DNA of 64,000 nucleotides from contig JBHJMN010000007.1 in assembly GCA_042219835.1 (NCBI GenBank), forward strand, positions 1 to 64,000. The letters run 5' to 3'. The position numbers and the translations under genes are program-made. How positions within the stretch are numbered: the first letter of the stretch is position 1; each line of letters begins with the position of its first letter. This stretch comes from Paenibacillus_G elgii_A (lineage in GTDB: Bacteria > Bacillota > Bacilli > Paenibacillales > NBRC-103111). The notes below the pieces were generated by a model. It did no database searches and was not told the DNA's origin. It saw only the letters and a list, made by a program, of their open reading frames with translations. Below, piece after piece: positions 24,786-33,114 of the stretch.

Positions 24786-25876
24786 TTCAGTTGATGGAAG
24801 AACTCGCGCCCAAATCGTACGCCGTGGAGAACGATAAAATCGGGCTGCAAATCGGCACGCTGCAAAAGGAAATCCGCAAGGTGCTTGTCGCGCTTGACGT
24901 GACGGAAGAAGTGGTCGACGAGGCGGTTCGCGAGCAAGCCGATTTGATTATTGCGCATCACGCTGTCATTTTCCGCCCGCTGTCACATATTCAGACGGAT
25001 ACGCCGGCAGGCCGGCTTTACGAACGGCTGATCAAGCACGACATCGCCGTCTATATCGCCCATACGAATCTGGATGTGGCCGACGGGGGAATCAACGACA
25101 TGATGGCGGAAGCGCTCGGCCTGACCGATACGCAGCCGCTTGACGAAGTACATACCGATAAGCTGAAAAAGCTCGTCGTCTTCGTGCCGACGACGCACGT
25201 TGAGGCGGTGCGCCAGGCAATGTTCGAAGCGGGAGCGGGCGGTATCGGCCGATACAGTCATTGCAGCTTCAATATCGAAGGCGTCGGAACGTTCAAGCCG
25301 GAAGAAGGTACGAACCCGTTTATCGGCCAACCGGGGAAGCTGGAGACGGCGCAGGAAATACGCGTTGAGACGATCGTCCCCCAGAGCGTGGAACGCAAAG
25401 TCGTGCAAGCGATGCTGAGGGCGCATCCGTATGAGGAAGTCGCTTACGATTTGTATTCGCTCGATTTGAAGACGCGTACGTTCGGGCTCGGCCGCGCCGG
25501 AAAGCTTCTGCAGCCGGTAACGCTGCAGGAGCTGTGCGAGCAGGTCAAGCAGGCGTTCGACGTGCCGATGCTGCGCGTTGTTGGCGATCTCACGCGGACC
25601 GTGCGCAAAGCGGCCGTGCTCGGGGGATCGGGCAGCCGTTACGTGAAGCACGCGCAGTTCGCCGGAGCGGACGTGCTGATCACCGGCGATATCGACTATC
25701 ATACAGCGCATGACGCCTTGGCGGCCGGTATCGCGTTGATCGATCCAGGTCATAATGTGGAGAAAATTATGAAGCGCGGCGTCGCCGACCACCTGCGGCG
25801 GAAGCTGGAGGAGCGAAAGTGGGCTACGGCAGTCACTGCTTCGCAAATCGATACGGAACCGTTCCGGTTCGTGTAA
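24761..25876 (+). CDS. yqfO: Nif3-like dinuclear metal centre hexameric protein (YqfO)
   Basis: The 371-residue protein has the two Nif3 halves with metal ligands in IIAHHAVIF and DPGHNVEK, and a central inserted PII/CutA-like domain (about residues 130-230). The family forms hexameric toroids with two metal ions per subunit. Function is not firmly known. It overlaps trmK by 25 bases with no separate promoter. Confidence 0.92.
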   Translation: MYAKGQAVIQLMEELAPKSYAVENDKIGLQIGTLQKEIRKVLVALDVTEEVVDEAVREQADLIIAHHAVIFRPLSHIQTDTPAGRLYERLIKHDIAVYIAHTNLDVADGGINDMMAEALGLTDTQPLDEVHTDKLKKLVVFVPTTHVEAVRQAMFEAGAGGIGRYSHCSFNIEGVGTFKPEEGTNPFIGQPGKLETAQEIRVETIVPQSVERKVVQAMLRAHPYEEVAYDLYSLDLKTRTFGLGRAGKLLQPVTLQELCEQVKQAFDVPMLRVVGDLTRTVRKAAVLGGSGSRYVKHAQFAGADVLITGDIDYHTAHDALAAGIALIDPGHNVEKIMKRGVADHLRRKLEERKWATAVTASQIDTEPFRFV

Positions 25877-25894
25877 TTTGCCGGAATCCGGCAG

Positions 25895-25923
25895 TTGAGT
25901 TTTGATCCGATTCCTTGTATACT
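25895..25923 (+). promoter_or_regulatory. Sigma-A promoter for rnpB
   Basis: TTGAGT (25895-25900), a 17-base spacer and TATACT (25918-25923), placing the start about 10-15 bases before the RNA. Confidence 0.8.
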
Positions 25924-25943
25924 AACAGAATGCATCTATTGCA

Positions 25944-26367
25944 AAAGAAAGTTTGACAGACAATCGCTGGTGGCGTTCGCCACGAGAGGAAAGTCCGGGC
26001 TCCATAGGGCAGGATGCTGGATAACGTCCAGTCAGCGCGAGCTGAAGGCTAGTGCCACAGAAACGGACCGCCGATGGCCGTGCATGCGATCTTTGATCGC
26101 TGCCGGCACAGGTAAGGGTGGAACCGTGGTGTAAGAGACCACGAGGAGCTATGGTGACATCGTTCCTGGTAAACCCCATTTGGAGCAAGACCTAGAGGAA
26201 CGCGCGTCCCGGAAGGGACAGTCTTTGCCCGAGACGCGTTCGGGTTGGTCGCTTGAGCTGTTCAGCAATGGACGGCCTAGATAGATGATTGTCGCTTCAA
26301 TGGTGGCAGGGTGGCACCCGCTACGACCACCGGAAGCACAGAACCCGGCTTACGGCAAACTTTCTTT
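25944..26367 (+). ncRNA. rnpB: RNase P RNA, class A-like
   Basis: This is the catalytic RNA that cuts the 5' leader from pre-tRNAs. The ends pair perfectly over 12 bp (25944-25955 with 26356-26367), forming helix P1. Conserved blocks are present: GAGGAAAGTCCGGGCTCC at the 5' side, GGTAAACCCC-type and GGAGCAAGACC segments, and CCTAGATAGATGATTGTCGC near the 3' side. Segments such as ACCGCCGATGGCC and CAGGTAAGGGTG match the class A (E. coli type) architecture rather than the B. subtilis class B RNA. An extra GC hairpin near 26300-26333 resembles P19. Size is 424 bases. Confidence 0.93.
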
Positions 26368-26393
26368 CAGCCGCTTACGCAATAGAGCTTCAT

Positions 26394-26430
26394 GCAAAAA
26401 ACCGCCTCAGGAGGCGGTTTTTTGCTTTTT
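26394..26430. terminator. Bidirectional terminator between rnpB and the protease gene
   Basis: GCAAAAAACCGCCTC and GAGGCGGTTTTTTGC form a perfect 15-bp stem. T runs on both strands can stop rnpB and the convergent minus-strand gene. Confidence 0.92.
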
Positions 26431-26440
26431 CATCCATTAT

Positions 26441-28309
26441 TTATTCCCGTCTAAACCAGCGCTGCATCCAGTCCGGCCATCCCGGCTGCGGAGCCGTCTC
26501 GATTGGGGCGCCGGCCGCTTGACCGGAAGTTTTCGGTTCCGCTGCCTTGAGCGCAGCGACCACGTCGATCAGGCCGTGGCCGAAATATTTGTCTTTCCCG
26601 GCTGGCCCCAGATCCATCGCCGTTTCCTTGATGATCCGGACTACTTCCGTATTTTTCAGCTTCGGATTGACCGAACGGATGAGCGCCGCCAGCGCCGTAA
26701 CGTGCGGACTGGCCATCGAAGTTCCGGACAGTGCCGCATACTGGTTGTTCGGATACGTGCTGGCGATGTTGACGCCCGGGGCGGCTACGCCGACATAGTC
26801 GCCGTAGTTGGAGAATGCCGCCTTCTGTTTTCTGGCATCCACCGCAGCCACGCCGAGCACTTCCGGATAGGCGGCCGGGTAACCGGGACGATCCGTGTTA
26901 TCGTTGCCGGTAGCGGCAATCAGGACGACGTCGCGGTCGTAGGCATATTTGATGGCGTCGTGCAGGAACTGGGCGTCGGCATAGTTACCGAGGCTCATGT
27001 TGATGACCTTGGCCCCGTGATCGGTCGCCCAAATAATGCCCTGCGCAACAGCATAAGTGCTGCCTGCGCCGCTGGAATCAAGCACTTTGACCGGTAAGAC
27101 GCGGTTATACCAGCTCATGCCGGCGACGCCCAAGTTGTTGTTCACGATGGCCCCGATGACTCCAGCCACATGTGTGCCGTGTCCGACGTCGTCGACCGGT
27201 CTGGCCCCGGGCTGGATCGCATTGTAGCCGGTCATCAGATGGCCTTTCAAGTCTGCATGGTTGACATCAACCCCGGTATCAACGACTCCGACGATGACAT
27301 CCGTCGATCCCTTGGAGACGTTCCAGCCGGCCTCCGTTTCGATCTGCGGCAAATTCCATTGGTACCGCCGATATAGTGAGTCATTCGGCGTAATTACCGC
27401 TGCCGAATTCGGGGGCTGAACGGGTGCAATTTCGTTAGTCAAGTAAAGAAAATGCGGCTCGGCGTAATCGATGTCCCATTTCCCGAAATACCCCACGAGC
27501 TGCTTGGCTTCCATGCCCGGCGATTCGAAGACGTAAGTATAACCGAGCTTGTTAACATGGCCTCCGCCAATTTCTTGCCGGATACGGGCAAGGTCGTTCT
27601 CGGAAGGCTGCTGCTTGAATTTGACGACGACTTGATTCGTGTGATAATGGCTCGTTCCCTGGTTGTCTTCAGGGTGACGAACCTGCACGTTCTGAAGCGA
27701 TTTCGAATCGACCGATTCGATCTTATAGCGGCCTGCCGCCGGGTATGGCTCGATTCTTAAATTTTTCTTCTGGTGATCGGCCACCTGAGCGAGAATTTGC
27801 TGGCGCACGGCGCCGATAATCCCGGATGCGCCATCCGCTGCAGGAACGCCAAGAACGAAATACGTGCTGCCGTCCGCTTGAAACGGCGGGGATTGGTACG
27901 TCTTTCCGCCGTCGACCTGCCGCTTTGCTTCTTCCATGTAAGGGCGCGAGGCTTTTGCCGCCGCCTCGTTCAGTGTGCCTGCCGCGATGCCTTGGTCCAA
28001 GCTTTGGTCCCGCTTAGTGCGCACCAGACACTCCATATGCGGATGCTCGGCTTGGGTCGCTTGAAGCGTTTCCTTCGCTTTGCCGTCCGCTTGCGTATGC
28101 ATGTCCTGAACGACACGGTGCAATTCCAGGCTGCACTGATTGCGGCTCAGTTCGTCCGTGCGGGCCACATCCTGATTCAGCATCGTTTGCTTCATTTTCA
28201 GCTCGGCGGCAGGCGTTACCGTCTCGGGTTTGGGAGCCTGATTGCCACGGGGAAAGAAAAGCGCTACCCCGGCAATAACAAGAGCGATCGATAAAGCGTA
28301 TTTCCACAT
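26441..28309 (-). CDS. S8 subtilisin-like serine protease, membrane-anchored, with long N-terminal region
   Basis: The 622-residue protein has one N-terminal membrane helix (residues 3-20), a roughly 200-residue extracytoplasmic region, an inhibitor-I9-like propeptide segment (HTNQVVVKFKQQP), and an S8 catalytic domain from about residue 330. The catalytic triad is visible: Asp in VVDTGVDVNH, His in GHGTHVAG, Ser in SGTSMASPH, with the oxyanion Asn in AATGNDN. The N-terminal region includes YFVLGVPAADG followed by IIGAVRQQIL, which resembles extracellular CACHE-type domains. That last point is inference. The ATG at 28309 has CAGGAGGC upstream. It is convergent with rnpB. Confidence 0.92.
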   Translation of the reverse strand: MWKYALSIALVIAGVALFFPRGNQAPKPETVTPAAELKMKQTMLNQDVARTDELSRNQCSLELHRVVQDMHTQADGKAKETLQATQAEHPHMECLVRTKRDQSLDQGIAAGTLNEAAAKASRPYMEEAKRQVDGGKTYQSPPFQADGSTYFVLGVPAADGASGIIGAVRQQILAQVADHQKKNLRIEPYPAAGRYKIESVDSKSLQNVQVRHPEDNQGTSHYHTNQVVVKFKQQPSENDLARIRQEIGGGHVNKLGYTYVFESPGMEAKQLVGYFGKWDIDYAEPHFLYLTNEIAPVQPPNSAAVITPNDSLYRRYQWNLPQIETEAGWNVSKGSTDVIVGVVDTGVDVNHADLKGHLMTGYNAIQPGARPVDDVGHGTHVAGVIGAIVNNNLGVAGMSWYNRVLPVKVLDSSGAGSTYAVAQGIIWATDHGAKVINMSLGNYADAQFLHDAIKYAYDRDVVLIAATGNDNTDRPGYPAAYPEVLGVAAVDARKQKAAFSNYGDYVGVAAPGVNIASTYPNNQYAALSGTSMASPHVTALAALIRSVNPKLKNTEVVRIIKETAMDLGPAGKDKYFGHGLIDVVAALKAAEPKTSGQAAGAPIETAPQPGWPDWMQRWFRRE

Positions 28310-28528
28310 GGGCCGTTGCCTCCTGATTGGACAGTGTGTACGTCAATAGAATCCCCTTCGCGGACGGTTTAAAAAGCAGCAAAGTTATCCAAAAAGAAGC
28401 AGTCCGAAACAAAGAACTTCTGGATGTTTTTCATATTACTTTTACATACGTTTTATGGTACGATGGTATCGAGAAGGTCGTTTTGCCCATACGTTCTGTT
28501 TTTTTAAGTTGAGGAGGTCTTTAAAGCG

Positions 28529-29029
28529 ATGGCAGTATTTCATGTAAAAACACTTTGTGAAACGACAAGGACCAAGCTGAGCGAGGCAATCGCCAAAATG
28601 GAACAATTCCTGAACGGACATTCTTTGCAGCAGCTGAATACCGATAACGACGAAGCGATGGAAGAATTTTATAAAGGTTATTTGACCGATACGAGACATT
28701 TGTTAGTGTTCTGCGAGGTGGCGTACGAGAAGCTCGGCGTGGCGCTGCGCCGTCCGAATTTTAACGTCGATTATGCCGAAAAAGTGCTTTACGACGTTTA
28801 CCATAGCTGTGTGAACAGCTTCTTTTATCCAAAAAATGAATGCTATTCCGAAGACGGCCGTTATGCTTATACCGGTCAGGATGCCATCCGCTTCCGTAAA
28901 AAGCCTGTACGCGACGTGCGCGACTTGACGATTGAGCTGTCCAAAATGTTTGAAACGCTGCGCGAAGATCTGGCTTATTACGAAACCGACTATATTACGC
29001 AAAAACGGATGCAGGGCGAGAAAGTATAA
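28529..29029 (+). CDS. YpuI family protein (DUF3907)
   Basis: The 166-residue soluble protein matches the YpuI/DUF3907 family in length and in the motifs EEFYKGYLTDTRHLLVFCEV and FFYPKNECYSEDGRYAYTG. Function is unknown; the family is confined to Bacillales. The ATG at 28529 has TTGAGGAGG upstream. A strong terminator follows, so it is probably a single-gene transcript. Confidence 0.85.
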   Translation: MAVFHVKTLCETTRTKLSEAIAKMEQFLNGHSLQQLNTDNDEAMEEFYKGYLTDTRHLLVFCEVAYEKLGVALRRPNFNVDYAEKVLYDVYHSCVNSFFYPKNECYSEDGRYAYTGQDAIRFRKKPVRDVRDLTIELSKMFETLREDLAYYETDYITQKRMQGEKV

Positions 29030-29055
29030 TTCGTCCGATCCGAGACATATTGTGA

Positions 29056-29087
29056 AGAGATGCTTCGATTCGGGCATCTCTTTTTGT
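29056..29087 (+). terminator. Intrinsic terminator after the YpuI gene
   Basis: AGAGATGC, a 10-base loop, GCATCTCT and TTTTTG. Confidence 0.9.
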
Positions 29088-29116
29088 TTAATTGAAAGAA
29101 AGGAAGGGGTTCTCTG

Positions 29117-30259
29117 ATGCGGCCAAAGATGAATGAGGAAGAGCTGGTGGAAGCGTCCATACGGCTAATCAGGTTAAACCAGCACCCTGAAGGGGGATAT
29201 GTGGCCTGTCCGCTTTTTGCGCACTATGCCTACGGCTGGTTAAGGGACGGCAGCTTCGTCGCATACGCCATGGATACGGCCGGAGAGCACGACAGTGCGG
29301 CTTTATTTTATGACTGGGCCAACCGGATTATCGCTTCCAAGCAAGCTCATATCCGCTATTTGACGGACAAGCAAGCCCGAGGAGAGCACGTGGCGCTTCA
29401 CGAATTTTTACATACCCGTTATCATCTGGACGGCCGGGACGATACAAGCTCGGAATGGGGGCATTTCCAACTGGACGGCTACGGAGCGTGGCTGTGGGGG
29501 GTGACGGAACATCTTCGCGCGGTCGGATCGGACCGGATTCCGGATTCGTACCGAATTAGCGTGGATGGGGCGGTCGATTATTTACGCGCGTTTTGGCGGT
29601 ATCCGAACTTCGATTGCTGGGAGGAATACGGCGAGCGTGTGCACCCATCGACGCTGGCCTGCATTTACGGCGGTCTGGAAGGAGTTGCCCGGCTGGACGG
29701 CAATGCGGAGCTGCATCACGTATGCTCGGAAATAAAAGAGTTTCTGCTGCAGCATAGCGTACATGCGGAAAACGGTCATTTTGTCAAAAACATAACGCCT
29801 GTCCCCCAAGGGGATTCCGCAGCTTACATAACGGGCGATGCCGGAGTGGACGCGAGTCTGCTGTGGTTGGCGGAGCCGTTCCGTGTATTCGATCCGCAGC
29901 ATCCGGTTATGCGGAAAACGATCGAAGCGATCAAGAATGAGCTGTGCTCAGAGACCGGAGGCGTTCGCCGTTACGCAAGCGATGCCTACTACGGCGGGGG
30001 AGAGTGGCTGCTGTTGGCGGCTTGGTATGGATGGGTCCAACTGAGGATGGGTAACCGGAAGGAAGCCGTACGCTCGCTGGAGTGGATCGCAGCGCAGGCG
30101 GACGAATTGGGCCGGTTTCCGGAGCAGGTGAGGCGTTCGTATGGCAGCGAGGAAGCCTATGACGATTGGATTCGCCGCTGGGGGCCTCCGGCTACGCCGC
30201 TGCTGTGGTCGCATGCGATGTTTATGGTGCTATATTACAAGCTGCGGGCCAAGGCCTAG
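29117..30259 (+). CDS. Glycoside hydrolase family 15-like protein
   Basis: The 380-residue protein has the (alpha/alpha)6-barrel signature of GH15 glucoamylase/trehalase-like enzymes. Visible landmarks are YGWLRDGSFVAYAMD near the N-terminus, HFQLDGYGAWLWG, FDCWEEYGERVHPS carrying a likely catalytic Glu, and GRFPEQV near the C-terminus, the place of the catalytic base. It has no signal peptide, so it should act on internal or imported oligosaccharides. There are no sugar transporters next to it. Substrate is not predictable. The ATG at 29117 has GAAAGGAAGGGG upstream. Confidence 0.85.
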   Translation: MRPKMNEEELVEASIRLIRLNQHPEGGYVACPLFAHYAYGWLRDGSFVAYAMDTAGEHDSAALFYDWANRIIASKQAHIRYLTDKQARGEHVALHEFLHTRYHLDGRDDTSSEWGHFQLDGYGAWLWGVTEHLRAVGSDRIPDSYRISVDGAVDYLRAFWRYPNFDCWEEYGERVHPSTLACIYGGLEGVARLDGNAELHHVCSEIKEFLLQHSVHAENGHFVKNITPVPQGDSAAYITGDAGVDASLLWLAEPFRVFDPQHPVMRKTIEAIKNELCSETGGVRRYASDAYYGGGEWLLLAAWYGWVQLRMGNRKEAVRSLEWIAAQADELGRFPEQVRRSYGSEEAYDDWIRRWGPPATPLLWSHAMFMVLYYKLRAKA

Positions 30260-30266
30260 AGTATAT

Positions 30267-30299
30267 CCCCTTTTCAGTGCGGGAAAGCTGAGAAAGGGG
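30267..30299 (+). promoter_or_regulatory. Hairpin covering the ribosome binding site of the DUF1540 gene
   Basis: CCCCTTTTCAG (30267-30277) can pair with CTGAGAAAGGGG (30288-30299). The right arm contains the AAAGGGG Shine-Dalgarno sequence for ATG 30308, so folding would block initiation. Confidence 0.5.
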
Positions 30300-30307
30300 T
30301 GATTACG

Positions 30308-30517
30308 ATGCCAGCTGTCAAATGCAGCGTCGCCAACTGCGAATATTGGGCGCAGGGAAACAATTGCAACGCCAGCACGATTATGATCGAGATCGACAAA
30401 CATGCGGACGTGAAATATGACGCCGAGTTTGGAGCCGAGTTCGAAGATCATCAAGATCGGGCTGCGAGCTCGCAGAACACCTGTTGTCACACCTTCGAGC
30501 CGAGAAAATCGAAATAA
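30308..30517 (+). CDS. DUF1540 domain protein
   Basis: This 69-residue Cys-rich protein matches DUF1540: CSVANCEYW at the N-terminus, then CNAS, and CCHTFEP at the end. The spaced Cys residues suggest a small zinc-binding protein. Such proteins are common in spore formers and several are made late in sporulation, but the role is unknown. ATG 30308 lies 8 bases after AAAGGGG, which is inside a potential hairpin. Confidence 0.85.
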   Translation: MPAVKCSVANCEYWAQGNNCNASTIMIEIDKHADVKYDAEFGAEFEDHQDRAASSQNTCCHTFEPRKSK

Positions 30518-30575
30518 GCACCGTTTTTCCGGAAGTGTCAAGCGTTCATTTCTCTCAGGAAGGGAAGGGGACCGA

Positions 30576-30995
30576 ATGAAACGGAAGCTCGGAAGACATC
30601 CCGGGTCAGTTCGGGATGACAGGTCGCTGCGGAAGTTCAAGCACGAGCAGCTGCGAAGGGAAACCGGCCGCAAAACGCACGACGAATTCGCTGCTGAGAT
30701 CACTTATCCCGGCGGCGGTTCACGGCAGGAGAGATCCCGCATAGTGCAGCCTGTAGCCGTAACGGAAAACGGTACGGAGGAAAAGACGGACACGTCTTAC
30801 CGCTGGCTCGGATATACGGCGCTCGTGTTGTCTATTCTGGCGTGGTTTCTTTATCCGGCGCTGCTCGGCTCGACCTCAGCCTTGTTAGGGCTGTTTGCTT
30901 ATATGCTGGGCGAACGTTCGCTGGGCACATGGTCGATCATTATCGGTTTGATCGCGCTGGCCGGTTATTTCATTTTGGTTCCTCTGTACGCTTGA
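30576..30995 (+). CDS. Small two-helix membrane protein, unknown
   Basis: The 139-residue protein has a strongly basic N-terminus (MKRKLGRHPGSVRDDRSLRK) and a soluble region to about residue 75. Two hydrophobic helices follow (about residues 82-108 and 113-137), ending at LVPLYA. I do not recognise a family. ATG 30576 has GGAAGGGAAGGGG upstream. It lies between DUF1540 and a lytic transglycosylase, with a terminator after it. Confidence 0.65.
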   Translation: MKRKLGRHPGSVRDDRSLRKFKHEQLRRETGRKTHDEFAAEITYPGGGSRQERSRIVQPVAVTENGTEEKTDTSYRWLGYTALVLSILAWFLYPALLGSTSALLGLFAYMLGERSLGTWSIIIGLIALAGYFILVPLYA

Positions 30996-31002
30996 GGCGG
31001 AG

Positions 31003-31038
31003 ACGGCAGGCCGGCAACCGGTCTGCCGTTTTTCTTTA
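31003..31038 (+). terminator. Intrinsic terminator
   Basis: ACGGCAGGCCGG and CCGGTCTGCCGT form the stem, followed by TTTTTC. Confidence 0.85.
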
Positions 31039-31116
31039 AAATTTTATAGTGGCTGAGTCGCCAAAAAAAGTGTACAATGGGAAAAGAATCCCGGTACAAG
31101 GAGACTTCCGCAACCG

Positions 31117-31842
31117 ATGAATTTATCGACAAAAGCTATCGATCCCTATATGATTAAAGAGCTGCTGCAGCTTCAGGTGATGAACCAATTAAGCTTGCTG
31201 ACCTCCGGCAGAAATTCCGTTACCGCGCAAAGCGATAATACGGACTTTGCCTCCATATTGAACGGGCTGCTGGCCGGCATGGATTCGGCTTCGCCCCAGA
31301 GTGCGGCCGGCATGTCCGCAGGGGCCGGGCTCGTTCCCGGACAAGCTTGGGGCCCGGCTATGGTAAGCGGGTTATCCGCGGCTTCTGAAGGCGCGCTCAC
31401 GAGGAAGTTCGCTCCGGCTGCGAAGCCGTCGGCCTATGAACCGCTGATTCAGGAAGCCAGCCGCCGGTTCGGCGTCGAGCCCAGCGTAGTGAAAGCGGTC
31501 ATCCATGCAGAGTCGTCGTTTAATGCCAACGCGGTTTCCGGTGCGGGTGCCAAGGGCTTGATGCAATTGATGGACGCAACCGGTCAAGGGCTGGGAGTGG
31601 ACAATCCGTTCGACCCGGCGCAAAACATTCACGGCGGGACCCGTTATTTATCCAACCTGCTTTCCAAATACGGCGGCAGTCTGGGCACCGCGATCGCCGC
31701 TTACAATGCAGGACCTACAAGGCTGGATCGGCTCGGTATTCGAAACGATCAGGAATTAGCCGAAAAGCTGCATCTGCTGCCTGCCGAAACCCAACAGTAC
31801 GTACGCAAAGTATTGGCGTTGAAAGAGCACTACGAGGCATGA
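31117..31842 (+). CDS. Lytic transglycosylase (SLT domain)
   Basis: The 241-residue protein has a Ser/Ala/Gly-rich N-terminal half and a C-terminal SLT domain from about residue 105. The catalytic Glu is in VIHAESSFNANAVS, followed by the family motif GAKGLMQLMDAT and IAAYNAGP. It cleaves peptidoglycan glycan strands to 1,6-anhydro products. There is no signal peptide, so export may be unconventional, as noted for the similar YjbJ. The start ATG 31117 is preceded by CAAGGAG. Confidence 0.88.
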   Translation: MNLSTKAIDPYMIKELLQLQVMNQLSLLTSGRNSVTAQSDNTDFASILNGLLAGMDSASPQSAAGMSAGAGLVPGQAWGPAMVSGLSAASEGALTRKFAPAAKPSAYEPLIQEASRRFGVEPSVVKAVIHAESSFNANAVSGAGAKGLMQLMDATGQGLGVDNPFDPAQNIHGGTRYLSNLLSKYGGSLGTAIAAYNAGPTRLDRLGIRNDQELAEKLHLLPAETQQYVRKVLALKEHYEA

Positions 31843-31850
31843 AATGAGCG

Positions 31851-31905
31851 AGACCAATCGTAGGCACTCCGTTTGCGGGGGCCGACCATTGGTCTTATTT
31901 TCTTC
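31851..31905 (+). terminator. Probable terminator after the lytic transglycosylase gene
   Basis: AGACCAAT (31851-31858) and ATTGGTCT (31888-31895) with a long loop, then TATTTTC. Confidence 0.55.
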
Positions 31906-31944
31906 CCGGACCAAGCAGAGACTACGAAAAAGGGGATTGACCAA

Positions 31945-33111
31945 ATGCTGTATATGGACTACGCGGCGACTTCGCCTATGTATGACGAAGTCATTGGCGT
32001 CATGACCGAAGTGATGAAATCGCACTTCGGCAATCCGTCGTCCTTGCATAAACTGGGTTTGGAAGCTGAGCGGCTCGTAGGACGTTCGCGGGAAACGATT
32101 GCGAATGCTCTTCGCTGCGACCCGAATGAGATCCGGTTTACGTCTGGGGGAACGGAGAGCAACAACCTGGCCATCCGCGGAGCGGCCTACCGATACCGGT
32201 CCCGGGGCAATCATTTAATCACTTCGACCATCGAGCATGCATCAGTTTACGAAACCTTTCGTAAACTGGAAGAAGAGGGCTTTCAAGTAACCTATTTGCC
32301 GGTGGATGCTACAGGTCAAATTAAACTGACAGACCTTGAGCAAGCATTGACCAACGAAACGATTCTGGTCAGCGTGATGCATGTAAACAACGAAATGGGA
32401 AGGATTCAACCGATTGAAGCGATCGGCGCCCTGCTGCGCAGCCGCCCCAAAACCTTGTTTCACGTCGATGCCGTACAAGCTATTGGGAAGCTCCCGGTCG
32501 ACCCGAAGCGGCATGGAATCGATCTGATGTCCGGTGCCGCCCATAAGCTTCGCGGTCCGAAAGGCATCGGGTTCTTATACTGCCGGCGCGGGGTCGAATT
32601 GCAGCCGCTGCTGTTCGGAGGCGGGCAGGAGGAAGGGCTGCGTTCGGGGACGGAGAATGTCCCGGCTGTGGTAGGGATGGCCAAGGCGGTACGGATGGCC
32701 GTTCAGGAGCAGCCTGCATTTGCGGCGCATACGGCAGGACTGCGTGCCCGTTTGACCGAGGGAATCCGCCAAATTCCGGAGCTTGTGTTGAACGGCTCGG
32801 AGCGGCCGGAAGATATGGCGCCGCATATTGTCCATTTTTCGTTTCCTGGAATGAAGTCCGAGGTGCTCGTGCATGCCTTGGAGCAGCACGGCATTTATGT
32901 GTCGACCCGTTCGGCCTGCTCTTCGGGTGCGGAGAAGCCCAGCCGAGTGCTGTCGTCTATGGGGGCGGACCCGGCGGTCGCAGTCAGCGGCATCCGGCTT
33001 AGTTACTCGCTTCAGCAGACCGAGGACGATGCGGACCGCTTTTGCCGTGTGCTTAAACAGCTTGTAGAAGAATTAAAACCGGCTAGGGCCGGCAAGAACG
33101 AACGGAGGTAA
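31945..33111 (+). CDS. Cysteine desulfurase, NifS/IscS class
   Basis: The 388-residue PLP enzyme removes sulfur from cysteine. Pyridoxal contacts are seen in TSGGTESNNLAIRG, HVDAVQAIG and the Schiff-base Lys in GAAHKLRGPKG. The catalytic Cys loop reads STRSACSSGAEKPS, the longer class-I type. The stop lies 3 bases before thiI, so it most likely feeds sulfur to ThiI for 4-thiouridine in tRNA, as B. subtilis NifZ does. ATG 31945 has AAAAAGGGG upstream. Confidence 0.94.
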   Translation: MLYMDYAATSPMYDEVIGVMTEVMKSHFGNPSSLHKLGLEAERLVGRSRETIANALRCDPNEIRFTSGGTESNNLAIRGAAYRYRSRGNHLITSTIEHASVYETFRKLEEEGFQVTYLPVDATGQIKLTDLEQALTNETILVSVMHVNNEMGRIQPIEAIGALLRSRPKTLFHVDAVQAIGKLPVDPKRHGIDLMSGAAHKLRGPKGIGFLYCRRGVELQPLLFGGGQEEGLRSGTENVPAVVGMAKAVRMAVQEQPAFAAHTAGLRARLTEGIRQIPELVLNGSERPEDMAPHIVHFSFPGMKSEVLVHALEQHGIYVSTRSACSSGAEKPSRVLSSMGADPAVAVSGIRLSYSLQQTEDDADRFCRVLKQLVEELKPARAGKNERR

Positions 33112-33114
33112 CTT

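Noticed and set aside
26306..26332. AGGGTGGCACCCGC resembles the T-box antiterminator consensus
   Set aside because: It lies inside the RNase P RNA, between conserved blocks, and is explained by a P19-like hairpin. No tRNA synthetase or amino-acid gene follows.
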